64,000 nt of DNA from Cephalopachus bancanus. Its lineage: Eukaryota > Chordata > Mammalia > Primates > Tarsiidae. The stretch spans positions 5,270,001 to 5,334,000 of the forward strand of contig JAPVLO010000232.1 of assembly GCA_027257055.1 (NCBI GenBank). The letters run 5' to 3'. Below the pieces are notes generated by a model that worked only from the letters and a program-made list of their open reading frames with translations, had not been told where the DNA came from and did not search any database. Positions 24,901-35,149 of the stretch are shown here, piece after piece (the stretch's first letter is position 1; each line of letters starts with the position of its first letter). The position numbers were made by a program, and so were the translations under genes.

Positions 24901-25788
24901 TTAGAAAATGAAGGAAATACCCTCATGGAAATCGGAACTGGCATCCAATTCCTGAACAAAACCCAAAACTCACAGCTCATAAGAGAGAAGATAGACAAGT
25001 GGGACCTTATTAAACTGACAAGCTTCTGCAAAGCCAAAGAAACCATCAAGAGAGCAGGGAGACAGCCTACAGACTTGGAAAAAGTGTTTGCCAACTCCAG
25101 GTCCGACAAAGGCTTAACATCCTGGATCTACAAGGAACTCAAGCATGCTGAAAAGAAAAAAACTAACAACCCCATTATAAAATGGGCAAAAGATATGAAC
25201 AGACACTTCACAAAGGAAGACATCCGAGCAGCCAACAAACACATGAAGAAATGTTCAACCTCACTAATCAACAGGGAGATGCAAATCAAAACCACACTGA
25301 GATACCACCTAACTCCAGTCAGAATGGCAATTATCAACAAGTCAAAAAATAACAGCTGCTGGAGAGGGTGTGGTGAAAAGGGAACACTTCTACACTGTTG
25401 GTGGGAGTGTAAACTAGTGCAACCTCTGTGGAAAGCAATGTGGCGATTCCTAAAAGCTCTAAATACCAACCTCCCATATGATCCTGCAATCCCCCTACTG
25501 GGAATATATCCTGAAGAACACAAATCACTCTATAAAAAAGATACCTGCACACGCATGTTTATCGCAGCGTTGTTCACAATAGCAAGAACCTGGAAACAGC
25601 CATGCTGCCCGTCAAAAGAGGACTGGATTAAAAAAATGTGGTACATATACACGATGGAACACTACACAGCCATAAAAAAGAACAAAATCATGAATTTCGC
25701 AGCAGCCTGGATGGAACTAGAATCTATAATACTGAGTGACCTCTCACAGAAACAAAGATCCGAGTATCACATGTTCTCACTCATATAG
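21965..25788 (+). pseudogene. L1-C ORF2 (endonuclease-reverse transcriptase), inactivated
   Basis: The frame opens with the usual M..NSHISIISLNVNGLN text. Endonuclease motifs QETHL and GDFNTP are present, but a stop at 22535-22537 interrupts it and the SDH box reads LDR (22646-22654), losing the catalytic His. Further damage includes a stop near 22618 and frameshifts near 22835 and 23035. The RT domain is open from 23249 to 24220 with [13 protein letters not shown] and the FADD catalytic box at 24062-24073. A frameshift near 24218 leads to another open piece to 24599, and the C-terminal region is open from 24811 to 25788, including the cysteine motif region [18 protein letters not shown]. It cannot make an active enzyme. 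Confidence 0.9.
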
Positions 25789-25999
25789 TGGACCTTAAAC
25801 ATCCAATGCAATACTATACGAAAATGACTGACCGTACTGGGAAACTATGGTGGGGGGAGGGAGATGGGATTAACAGTAGCAAATATCTGTCTGGGAATGG
25901 GGAAACACCCCATATCAACAGGGTGCCTGAATGAAACGCAATTGTATACCTAACCCTTAACTGTACCCCACAACTTCATAATAAAAAATAAATAATAAT

Positions 26000-26143
26000 C
26001 AAAAAGAGAAAAAAGAAAAATATGGTCAATACAAAAAGATAAATACAGAAAAAGTAAGATGCTAAAAGTTATTCCAATGTATTACTAATTACATCATGTG
26101 TAATGGATTAAATGCTCACAGTAAAAGGAAAAAGAAAAGAAAA
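26000..26143 (+). other. Extra 3' segment and second A-rich tail of L1-C (candidate 3' transduction)
   Basis: After the L1-C poly(A) region (25980-25999) comes a non-3'UTR segment of about 125 bp. It carries an ATTAAA signal at 26107-26112, and an A-rich tail (26123-26143) abuts the target-site duplication. Part of the segment (TAATGGATTAAATGCTCACA) resembles the ORF2 start region of an old L1M, as would be expected if the source locus lay inside an L1M. Confidence 0.7.
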
Positions 26144-26860
26144 GAAAAGATAACTGCACACGCATGTTTATTGCAGCATTATTCACAACAGCAAAAATAT
26201 GGAACCAACTGTGCTGCCCATTGAAAGAAGACTGGATTAAAAAAAGTGTACATACCAGGCTTGGTGGCTCAGCCTGTAATCCTGCGCCTTGAGAGGCTGA
26301 GGTGAGTGGATTGCCTGAGCTTGCAGGTTCGAGACCTGCCTGGGCAACTTGGCGAGACCTCATCTCTACAATAAATCAAAAATTAGCCGGGCGTGGTAGC
26401 ACGCACCTGTAGTTCCGGCTACTTGGAAGGCTGAGGCGGGAAGATCACCAGAGCCCAGCAGGTCGAGGCTGCGGTGGCTGAGAGCAGCCACTGCACTCCA
26501 GTCTGGGTGACAGAGTGAGACTCCAACTAAAAAAAAAAAAAGTGTACATATACACAATGGAATATTATGCACCCATAAAGAAAAACAAAATTATGAACTT
26601 CGCAACAATTTGGATGGACTTAGAGTCTACAATACTGAGTAATCTATCACAGAAACAAAGAACTGACCATCATGTGTTCTCATTCATAAGTGGATCTTGA
26701 ACAACTATGGTAATACTGTAAGAAAAGGATTGGCAGTAGTAGGAAACTGCCAGGGGATGGGGGGGACACCTCATCAGCAAGGGTACCTGCATAATGAACA
26801 TTTGTATACCTAACCCTGAATTGCACCCTGCATATTTAAAATAAAAATTTGGAAAAAAAA
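26144..26860 (+). mobile_element. L1-B 3' remainder
   Basis: ORF2 resumes exactly where it stopped at 20640 (AAAGATAACTGCACACGCAT). An Alu interrupts it at 26255-26534. The C-terminal ORF2 text (26545-26700) and the short 3' UTR follow, with an A-tail at about 26852-26863. Confidence 0.88.
26255..26534 (+). mobile_element. Lineage-specific Alu in L1-B
   Basis: Complete dimer with TGGTGGCTCAGCCTGTAATC at the A box and GGTTCGAGACC at the B box. It is flanked by AAAAAAGTGTACATA duplications at about 26239-26254 and 26535-26550. The T-arm-like stem reads GCAGG/CCTGC here. Confidence 0.95.
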
Positions 26861-27113
26861 AAACCTCAGAGCAAACAAGGAATGAAGAGGAACTTCCTTG
26901 ATAAGAACATCTACCAGAAATTAATTTAAAAATATATCTAACATCATACTTAATGGTGAGAAACTGTATGCTTTCCTGCTAAGACTGAGAATAAAGTAAG
27001 GCTGTCTGCTCTCACCAACTCCTATTCAACATCATTCAAGAAGTCTTAACTACTTCAATGAGACAAGGAAATAAAAAGTATACAGATTGGAAAGGAGAAA
27101 AAATAAAACCATA

Positions 27114-28112
27114 CAGTTGACCCTTGAACAACTGAATGGGCTTGAACTGAATGAGTCCACTTACACGTGGATTTTTCAATAAATATATTGTTAAAATTTT
27201 TGGTGACTGGTAGCAATTTGAAAAAATTCACGGGTGACTACAGCCTAGAAATATCAAAAATAAAAATAAAAAGGTATGTCTTGAATGTACAAAATATAAG
27301 TAGATACTAGTCTATTTTATCATTTACCACCATAAAATATTTAATATTTAAAATAAAATATTTTAACTTTAAAAGTTAAAATTTTTCAAAATATATACAC
27401 AGCAAACATTTACAGACCTTGCATGGCACCATTCTCAATGAAGAGAAATGTAATCAAACATAAAATTCACTGTAGTACAGTGTAATAATTTTGTACCCAT
27501 CTTGTGTTGCTATTGCAGTGAGCTCAAGTGTTGTCATCTCCGAATGAGCAGTTTGTCCCTCCTAAATTGTGTATCACAGTAAAAAGTGATTTCTCACAGT
27601 TCTTCTGTATTTTTCATTGTGTTTAGTACAATGCCATAAACCTTGTGTTTACACCACGGAACCCATTCAGAGTGCCACTAGTGATGGTGGAATTGCTCTC
27701 AAGAAGCAAAGAATAGTCATGACACCACAAGAAAAAGTTGAACTGCCTGATTTGACTGTAAATAGAAGTCTGAAGCTGCACTTGCCTGCCATTTCCGACG
27801 GATGATTCATCTTGCAAATAGATGGCCTAAACTTATGCCATCAATAAATACAGCACAGTGGTATAAATGTATTTTCTCTTCCTTATGATTTTCTTAATAA
27901 CATTTTCTTTTCCCTAGCTTATTTTGTTATAAGAACACAGTATATAATATAAAATACAAAATATGTCTTATCAACTGTTTATATTATTGGTAAGGATTCT
28001 GATCATCAGTAGGCTATTAGAGATAAGTTTTTGAGGAGTCAAATGTTATACATGAATTTTCTACCACATGAATGGTCATCACCTCTAATTCTTGTGTTTT
28101 TCAAAGATCAGC
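27114..28112 (+). mobile_element. Tigger2/MER2-type DNA transposon, internally decayed
   Basis: The left end reads CAGTTGACCCTTGAACAAC and the right end (TTCAAAGATCAGCTATA) is its diverged inverted copy, flanked by TA. The ancient L1M resumes on the far side with TTTGTTCAGAGATAACGTGA. A transposase remnant lies at about 27630-27810 (frame with KKQRIVMTPQEKVELPDL), far too short to be active. Confidence 0.78.
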
Positions 28113-29152
28113 TATATTTGTTCAGAGATAACGTGATTGTCCATGTAGAAAATCCCAAAGAATTATTAACAAAAATAAAAATTCCTAGAAGTAACAAGTA
28201 AAAAATAGCAAGACTGCAAGACACAAAGTCAACATACAAAAAAGTCAACTGTTGTCTTATATACCAGCAGTTAGCAATTGGAGTTTGAAATTAAAAACAC
28301 AATACCATTAACAATACCAAAAAATGAAATACTTAAGTATAAATCTAACAAATATGTCAGGATCTATATGAGAAAAACTACAAAACTCTAATAAAAAAAT
28401 TAAAGAATTAATAAGTGGAGAGATATTTCATGTTTATGGATAGGAAGATTCCGTATTGTCAAAATGTCAGTTCTTCCCAACTTGATCTATAGGTCAATGC
28501 CAATCAAAATTCCAGCAAGCTATTTTGTGGATATCAACAAACTGATTCTAAAGTTTATAAGAAAAGGCAAAAGACCAATAGTCAACATAATACTGAAGGA
28601 GAACAAAGTCGGAGAACTGACGCTACCTGACTTCAAGACTTACTATAAAGCTACAGTACTCAGTACAAAGTAGTATTGGCGAAACAATGGATCAGTGGAA
28701 CAGATCAGTGGAACAGAATAGAGAGCCCAGAAAAATATCCACATAGATATAGTCAAATGATTTTGTCAATAAAATGGAGCAAAGATAGTCTTTTCAACAA
28801 ATGATGCAGGAACAACTGGATATCCAAATGCAAAAAAAAGAAAACAAACAAAAACCAGAACTTACACTCTTGACAAAACTGAACTCAAAATGGGTCACAG
28901 ACCTAAATAAAAAATGCAAAACTATACATCTCCTAGAAGGTAACATGGAGAGAACTAGATGACCTTGGGTATGTATGGGAATTATATGAGAAATTTCTGT
29001 ACCTGCCGCTCAATTTTTTGAACCTAAAACTTCTTAAAAAAAGAAATCTTTAAAATTTATTTTTTTAAAAATGGGGAGTGATTCAGTTCTAGAACAGCAG
29101 CTTTTTACCCACTCCCCAGTGGGGGAAGGAGGGCTGGTAAAAATTACAGTTT

Positions 29153-29367
29153 GGGTTCGAGACACGCCTGGGCAACTTGGCGAGACCTCATCTCTACAAT
29201 AAATCAAAAATTAGCCGGGCGTGGTAGCGTGCGCCTGTAGTTCCAGCTACTTGGAAGGCTGAGGCGGAAGGATCGCCGGAGCCCAGCAGGTTGAGGCTGC
29301 AGTGGCCGGGAGCGGCCACTGCACTCCAGTCTGGGTGACAGAGTGAGACTCCAACTCAAAAAAAAAG
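29153..29367 (+). mobile_element. 5'-truncated lineage-specific Alu starting at the B box
   Basis: The copy begins at GGGTTCGAGAC, so the A box and first 65 or so bases are missing. Duplications AAATTACAGTTT (29141-29152 and 29368-29379) flank it, which proves insertion in truncated form rather than later deletion. Confidence 0.93.
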
Positions 29368-29379
29368 AAATTACAGTTT

Positions 29380-30763
29380 TTAGAAAAACCCATTTAAATT
29401 GCCCTAATGACATTCATTAAATGAAGACACATTCATTCATTCAAGAAAATTTACTCAATCCCAGTAAGAAAAGTGAGGACCTGGGGCACTTAATTCCCTC
29501 CCTTGGCCCTGGTTCAGCAGGAGGAAAGCTTCACTCCAGGATAGTGTGGCCCAGAACAATGGGATCGCATTCCTGGGAGCTCACAGTCAAGGGCTATGGT
29601 ATCTCCCCTGGAAGGGGCAGGCTGCCAACTATTTCTCATCTCCTATCTCCATGCAGCAGAGGTCAAATTCTAGGCAAATGGTCAAGCGGTCAGGGACTCC
29701 CTTCCTTCACCCAACCTTGGGGCAAAGTCTCTTCTCCAGGTTCCATGGGCTGGGGAACGTGAGATAAGAGAGTTCTGAAGCACTCCCCCAGTAAACTGAC
29801 TTGTTTGGAATGGTGTGAGGAAGTTTAAGATTAAAGGAGCTGCCAAAAACAATGGAGATTTTGGTGGTAAACTGTGAAGAGAAGGTTAGTAACTTGACAA
29901 AAGCAACAACCTCAACTATAGGCCAGCTAGATTACCAGAAAGAACCAGAGAAAGATACAAGAAAGAGCCTTCCTGGGGTGAAAACAAAAGAAAAGGAAAG
30001 AAGAAAAAAATATTTTAGACATCCAGTTAGAAATGACAAAGTGGATACACATTTAACTTTTCTCCCTCTCAAACCCTCACTAAAATAACTGGTTTTTTTT
30101 TTTTTTTAGGAATAAAACTGAAGGGATGTCAACAGGAGAGACCATTTTGGAAGTTAGGTAGCCGAACAACTTTAAACTTCTCAACATAACATGAAAGCTA
30201 AATAGAATGAAACAAAACCCTAAAAATTATAAGGGAAAATTATTTTCTTATCTAAAATTCTGTAATCAGCTTAAATTTGATCAAGTTTGAATAGAATAGG
30301 TCAAATTAGAATAAAAATATTTTCGGTTTTGTAAGTTGTCAAAAATTACCCTCAGTGCACCTATTTCTCAGGAAGTTACTAGAGATTTATTCCATTAAAA
30401 CTGAATAAATCAAGAAAGAGAAAAGTCTTTGATGCAGGAAACAGGAAATTCAACACAATAGAAGCAAAGGGAGTCCCTAGCATGACAGCTGTGTAACAAA
30501 TGTCAAAGTCCTCACCCTAGGCTGAAGTAGGCTGAAAGGCCCTGAGGTAGCCTTTCTCAGGAAGACAGGGAATACTGGATGCATACAAATTTTTTGATAG
30601 AAATTTGAAGACTGGATTATTATTCAGTGCACACACAAAAAACAAGCAAACCAACCAAACAACCAAAAAAAGGCAGTTATCTTCAGGGAGGACAAAAAGT
30701 TATGCAGGACAGGAAAAGTTACTGTAGTCTTCTATATGGCTTAACTGCTGGGAATGGTATTTG
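29380..30763. other. Unique sequence, no gene seen
   Basis: No recognisable repeat or splice-bounded coding exon. Short frames occur on both strands without supporting features. An A-rich, AG-rich stretch lies near 29880-30030. Confidence 0.5.
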
Positions 30764-33356
30764 CAGGCATACCTTGGAGATATTTCAAGTTCCAGACAAT
30801 AAAGTGAATACCACAATAAAACAAGTCACACAAATTTTTTGGTTTCCAGTGCATATAAAAGTTATGCTTACTGTGTATAGTCTGCTAAGTGTACAATAGC
30901 ATTAAGTCTAAAAACAATACAAATATCTTAATTTAAAGATGCTTTCTTGCTAAAAAAAAAATGTTAACAATCCCCTGAGCCTTCAGTATGTCACAATCTT
31001 TTTACTGATGGAGGGTCTTGCCTTGGTATTGATGGCTGCTGATCAGGGTGAAGCTTGCTGAAGGCTGGGGTGGCGGTGACAATTACTTAAAGTAAAACAA
31101 CAATGAAATTTGCCACATGGATTGACTCTGCATGAAAGTACTTCTCTGTAGTATGAGAAGCTGTTTGATAGCATTTTCTGCACAGTAGAACTCCTTCAAA
31201 AATGGAGTCAGTGCTCTTAAGCCCTGTTGATGCTTTATCAGCTAAGTTTATATAATAGACTAAGTTCTTTGCTGTCATTTCAACAACGTTCTCAGCATCT
31301 TACCAGGAGTATATTCATCTCAAGAAGCTACTTTCCTTGCTCATCCATGAGAAGAAACTCCTCATCTACTCAACTTTTATGATGTGATTGCAGCAATTCA
31401 GTCGCATCTTCAGGTTCACTTAATTCAAGTTCTTTTGCTGTTTCCACCACGTCTGTGGTTACTCTGTCTACTGAAATCTAGAACCTCTCAAAGTCATCCA
31501 TGGAAGCTGGAATCAACTTCTTCCAAACTCCTGTTGATGTTGACATTTTGACCTTCTCTCATGAATCACAAATGTTCCTACTGGCATCTAGAGTGGTTAA
31601 TGCTTTCCAGAAGGCTTTCAATTTACTTTGTCCAGATCCATCAGAGGAATCACAATGAATGGCAGCAATAGCCTTACAAAATGCATTTCTTAAATAACAA
31701 GACTTGAAAGTTCTGATTACTCTTGATCTGCGGGCTACAGAATGGATGTTGTCATGAAAACCACAGTAATCTTCTTGTGTATCTCAATCAGAACTCGTGG
31801 GTGACTAGGTACATCGCCAGTGAGCAATAATGCTTTCAAGATCTTTTTTTCTGAACAGTGGGTCTCAAGAGTGGGCTTAAAATACTCATTAAACCATGCT
31901 GAAAACAGATATGCTGTCATCCAGGCTTTGGTGTTTTATTTATAGAGCGCAAGCAGAATAGATTCAGCATAATTCTTTAGGGCTTTAGGATTTTCTTTTC
32001 TTTTTTTTTTTTTTTTTTTTGAGTTGGAGTCTCACTCGGTCGCCCAGACTGGAGTGCAGTAGCCGCTCCCGGCCACCGCAGCCTCGACCTGCTGGGCTCT
32101 GGTGATCCTTCTGCCTCAGCCTTCTAAGTAGCCAGAATTACAGGCACGCGCTACCACACCCGGCCTATTTTTGTAAAGATGAGGTCTCGCCAAGTTGCCC
32201 AGGTGGGTCTCGAACCCATGGGCTCAGGCAATCCACTCACCTCAGCCTCCCAAAGGCACAGGATTACAGGCTGAGCCACCGAGCCCGACTGGCTCTAGGA
32301 TTTTCAGAGTGACAAATGAGCATTGGTTTCCACTTAAAGTCACCAGCTGCATTAACGTCCAGCAAGAGAGTCAGTCTGCCCTTTGAAGCTTTGAGACCAG
32401 GCATGGACTTCTCCCTAGCTATTAAAGTCCTAGGTGACCTCTCTTCCAGTAAAAGTTGTTTCATTGACACTGAAAATCTGTTGTTTACCACAGCCACCTT
32501 CATCAGTGATCTAGCTAGTTATCTTCTGGATAACTTGCTGCGGCTCATACATCAGCATTTGCTGCTTTACCTTGTACTTTTGTGTTATGGAGACAGCTTC
32601 TGTTCTTAAACCTCATGAACAGACTTTTGTTCACTTCCGACTTCTCGTCTGCAGCCTCCTCACCTCTCTCAGCCTTTACAGAACTGAAAAGAGTTAGAGT
32701 CTAGCTCTGGGTTAGGCTTTGGCTTAAGGAAACATTGTGGCAGGTTTGTTCTTCTATCCAGACCACTCAAACTTTCTGCATATCAGCAATAAGGCTCTTT
32801 CTTGACTTATTATCATTTGTGCTTTTTCCAAACAGTTTGTTTGGTGCAAGAGGCCTAGCTTTGGGCCTGTCTCATTTTTCAACATGCCTTCCTCACTAAG
32901 CTTAATCCTTTCTAGCTTTCAATTTAAAGTGAAAGATGTGCAACTCTTCCTTTCACTTAGAGGCCATTGCAGGGTTGTTGATTGGCCTAATTTCAGTATT
33001 GTTGTGTCTTGGGAATAGGAGGGCCAAGGCGGGAGGGAGACAAGGATGGCCAATCGCGGCAGCAAGCAGAACATACACAACGTTTACCAATTCACCTCAC
33101 TGTCTTGTGGGTATGGCTTGTGGCACCCCAAAACAGTTACGACCGTAACATCAAAGATCACTGACCACAGATCACTGAAACAGGCATAAAAATAACTTAA
33201 AAGCTTGAAATGTTGCAAGAACTACTGAAATGTGATGCAGAGACTCTAAGTGAGCATAACTTGTTGGGAAAATTGTGCCAATAGACTTGCTCAACGCAGG
33301 GTTGCCACAGACCTTCAATTCATCTTTTGCGGTTGGGAGTCAATAAATTATGCCTG
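30764..33356 (-). mobile_element. Tigger1 DNA transposon (TcMar), near full length, with a dead transposase
   Basis: The left terminus CAGGCATACCTTGGAGATAT starts at 30764 and its inverted partner (TTATGCCTG) ends at 33356. The transposase is encoded on the minus strand. Recognisable pieces include the segment at 32300-32503 ([20 protein letters not shown]) and the stretch of 31100-31970, but stops and indels break them. An Alu is inserted at 31996-32290 and a second Alu lies exactly at the right terminus. Active Tigger1 is about 2.4 kb; without the inner Alu this copy is about 2.3 kb. Confidence 0.88.
31996..32290 (-). mobile_element. Full-length lineage-specific Alu inside Tigger1
   Basis: Reverse-complement dimer with a long T-run, flanked by GGCTTTAGGATTTTC (31981-31995) and GGCTCTAGGATTTTC (32291-32305). 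Both promoter boxes of the family are visible on the minus strand. Confidence 0.95.
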
Positions 33357-33357
33357 A

Positions 33358-33607
33358 TGCCTGAGCCCGTGGGTTCGAGACCCGCCTGGGCAACTTGGCG
33401 AGACCTCATCTCTACAATAAATCAAAAAATTAGCTGGGCGTGGTAGTGCGCGCCTGTAGTTCCAGCTACCTGGAAGGCTGAGGCGGAAGGGTCACCGGAG
33501 CCCAGCAGGTCGAGGCTGCGGTGGCTGGGAGCGGCCACTGCACTCCAGTCTGAGCGACAGAGTGAGACTCCAACTCAAAAAAAAAATTAAAAAATTAAAA
33601 ATAAATA
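33358..33607 (+). mobile_element. 5'-truncated lineage-specific Alu at the Tigger1 terminus
   Basis: Starts at TGCCTGAGCCCGTGGGTTCG, lacking the A box. The 16-bp duplication AATAAATTATGCCTGA lies at 33342-33357 and 33608-33623 and contains the transposon's terminal ATGCCTG, so the SINE landed on the transposon end. Confidence 0.94.
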
Positions 33608-33984
33608 AATAAATTATGCCTGAAACTGAAAAATCAAGAAGTATCAATCCAAGCACGTTATTTGGAGAACTGAGATAAATACCTAAAGAATCAGCTAAGA
33701 TAGGTGAAAGTGTGTGCCTCTGAATAAGGAAACGGGGAGAGTGTGGGCCTGCTGGTTTTCATGACAAACTTTGAAGAACTGTTTGACTCTTTAAAAACTA
33801 TGGGAATTAGACTCTTGAATAAATGTTTTAAATGTTAAGTATTTCTCTCTTCTATATTGCTTCACTTCACTCACCAGTATTCAGTTTTGAGAGTAATAGT
33901 TTATATTAGTACCTAAAAGTTAATTTTATCTCTGTCTTGAAGGCAATACTATGAAGATTACACTAGATACACAGAAATTCTGCT

Positions 33985-34160
33985 TGTATAATAATGGCTA
34001 CCACTGCTATGTGCCCAGAACTGTGCTGTATTATAAGCACACACGTTATCTCCAGTCCCCCAAACAGCTATGCAAAATAGATATTGTTTCCATTTTACAG
34101 AGGAGAAACTGGTGCTCAAAGAGATTAAATAATTTGCTAATATGCAGCAGAACTGTCTGA
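33985..34160 (-). repeat. MIR
   Basis: Clear MIR core in reverse: CTATGTGCCCAGAACTGTGC, then CATTTTACAGAGGAGAAACT and 'agagattaaataatttgcta'. Confidence 0.85.
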
Positions 34161-34894
34161 TCCCAAAGCCTCTATGCTTCCTTTTTCTGAGATCACGTTA
34201 TCTCTTTCTGGAGTTTGGGTTTAAAAGAACAAGAGGTGGGGAGGAGAGCAGGGGGAATGCATCTGTTCGGAGAACTTCTCCTTTGGGGGCCGGGCAGGGG
34301 GAGGGGAAGAGAAACCCTGAAGGGTTCGGCCGCTGTACTAGGTAACTGTCTCCTGGCTTACACAGGCTTCATGAAGTTGAAATTTTCAGGTGGTCATGTG
34401 AGCGATGGAAGAATTTTACACTCCCTATGATTACAAAAATAAAAGCTTTGTTCTGCTCCCAATATGGGCCTAACCATCCTGAGAGTGTCAAGGAAAAGGT
34501 TTAGGAGAAGCCTGGTCATCCTTACACAGCTAATTTCTGAAAGGGGTTGATAGAACAGGTGGCACAGCTGCTTCCCAAGCGACGGAGCAGGCAGGGGGTG
34601 ACCTGGGCCCCGCCCGCTGCACCGGCTGAAGGCTTGGACCGGATGGTCCTGAAGTTCCCTTCTGAGTCAGGTTCCAGGTTGCGTTTATCTCGGAGTTTAA
34701 ATCACGGGAAGCTTTGAGAGTTCTTGGGCCACTTTCTTTTCTGGAATTACAGGGTGATGTAACAAAGACACTTACCTGGTAATTTAATCAGTTAGTTTGT
34801 TGACTACAGTGTGTGATAAAGAATACAGGGTGATGAACAACAAAAAGTTGTTTACATTCCTTAATTCTGAAAAGTCATGGCCATCAGCACGTTA
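34160..34894. other. Upstream region of the candidate TMEM140 first exon
   Basis: Unique sequence. GC-rich patches lie at 34280-34330 and 34580-34640 (GGGCCCCGCCCGC) and an AP-1 like TGAGTCA lies near 34662. No coding exon is supported. An alternative transcription start could lie at the GC patch near 34600. Confidence 0.4.
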
Positions 34895-34912
34895 GGAAAC
34901 GAAAGTGAAATC
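34895..34912 (+). promoter_or_regulatory. ISRE/IRF element, likely controlling TMEM140
   Basis: GGAAACGAAAGTGAAATC contains GAAAGTGAAA, an exact GAAANNGAAA IRF element, preceded by a further GAAAC repeat. TMEM140 is known as an interferon-induced gene in human cells. The site lies just upstream of the best first-exon candidate. The link is inferred. Confidence 0.65.
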
Positions 34913-34939
34913 AGCTGATAATGACATCAGTCAGCACAA

Positions 34940-35144
34940 ATGTACCAAAGTTCAGAGCTGTTTACTTAGGCACAACTGCGAATGCCGCGAGGTCCTAGCT
35001 CGGCTGCCCCTGCCTGCCAGCTCCCTCTCCACTGTCCACCTCGCTGGAGCCTGACGGTGGAAGCCAGCGAGGAGGAAGCAGCAGCCGAGCGACCCTGGTT
35101 TCCTGCTCCTCTTTCCATGAGTGTGGGCTCTGCCTTTTCTCTGT
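34940..35144 (+). other. TMEM140: Candidate non-coding first exon of TMEM140
   Basis: A moderately GC-rich segment of about 200 nt ends in a strong splice donor, CTGT|GTAAGT, with GT at 35145-35146. It lies 12 kb upstream of the TMEM140 coding exon on the same strand. Human TMEM140 also has a distant non-coding first exon. The 5' limit is a guess from the position of the ISRE. No transcript evidence is available. Confidence 0.5.
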
Positions 35145-35149
35145 GTAAG

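Larger units (their letters stand above)
20641..26143 (+). mobile_element. L1-C: young LINE-1 inserted into L1-B, with extra 3' sequence
   Basis: The insertion lies between two copies of GAAAAGATAACT (20629-20640 and 26144-26155). L1-B ORF2 text is continuous across them once L1-C is removed. L1-C has 271 bp of 5' UTR (probably 5'-truncated), an intact ORF1 (20912-21874), a broken ORF2 (21965-25788) and a short 3' UTR with AATAAA at 25980-25985. About 125 bp of non-3'UTR sequence follows, then a second A-rich tail ending at the downstream duplication. Confidence 0.92.
14379..26860 (+). mobile_element. L1-B: nearly full-length lineage-specific LINE-1, split by L1-C and an Alu
   Basis: The element starts at 14379 with a CAAGATGG motif at 14390-14397, as at the start of primate L1 5' UTRs. 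The 5' UTR runs to 15742, ORF1 spans 15743-16690 and ORF2 starts near 16795. Coding sequence continues to 20640, is interrupted by L1-C (20641-26143), resumes at 26144, is interrupted again by an Alu (26255-26534) and ends in a short 3' UTR and A-tail at about 26860. Imperfect target-site duplications flank it: AAAACTTAGAGCA (14366-14378) and AAAACCTCAGAGCA (about 26860-26873). ORF1 and ORF2 carry several frameshifts. The endonuclease SDH box is intact at 17453-17461, but the element cannot make full-length proteins. Confidence 0.9.
11640..29070 (+). mobile_element. Ancient L1M host element (L1-D), split by four insertions
   Basis: Pieces of one old L1 lie in consensus order on the + strand: 11640-12264 (ORF1-like), 12613-13905 (inter-ORF and ORF2 endonuclease), 14180-14378 (ORF2), 26874-27113 (RT region with 'taatggtgagaaactgtatg') and 28113-29070 (RT palm onward, with an internal deletion near 28975). 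The gaps are a MaLR LTR, an Alu, L1-B and a Tigger2-like transposon. Each downstream piece resumes where the previous one stopped, which shows one element rather than several. Confidence 0.82.

Noticed and set aside
26303..26330. Apparent compensatory changes in the Alu T-arm stem (GCAGG/CCTGC here, TGGG/CCCA in other copies)
   Set aside because: Each change is a CpG decay on one side or the other of the stem, so pairing can be kept by chance. I do not count it as evidence for selection on structure.
27617..27817. Overlapping 62- and 64-codon frames in the Tigger2-like element
   Set aside because: One is a short transposase remnant and the other its antisense shadow. Neither is a host gene.
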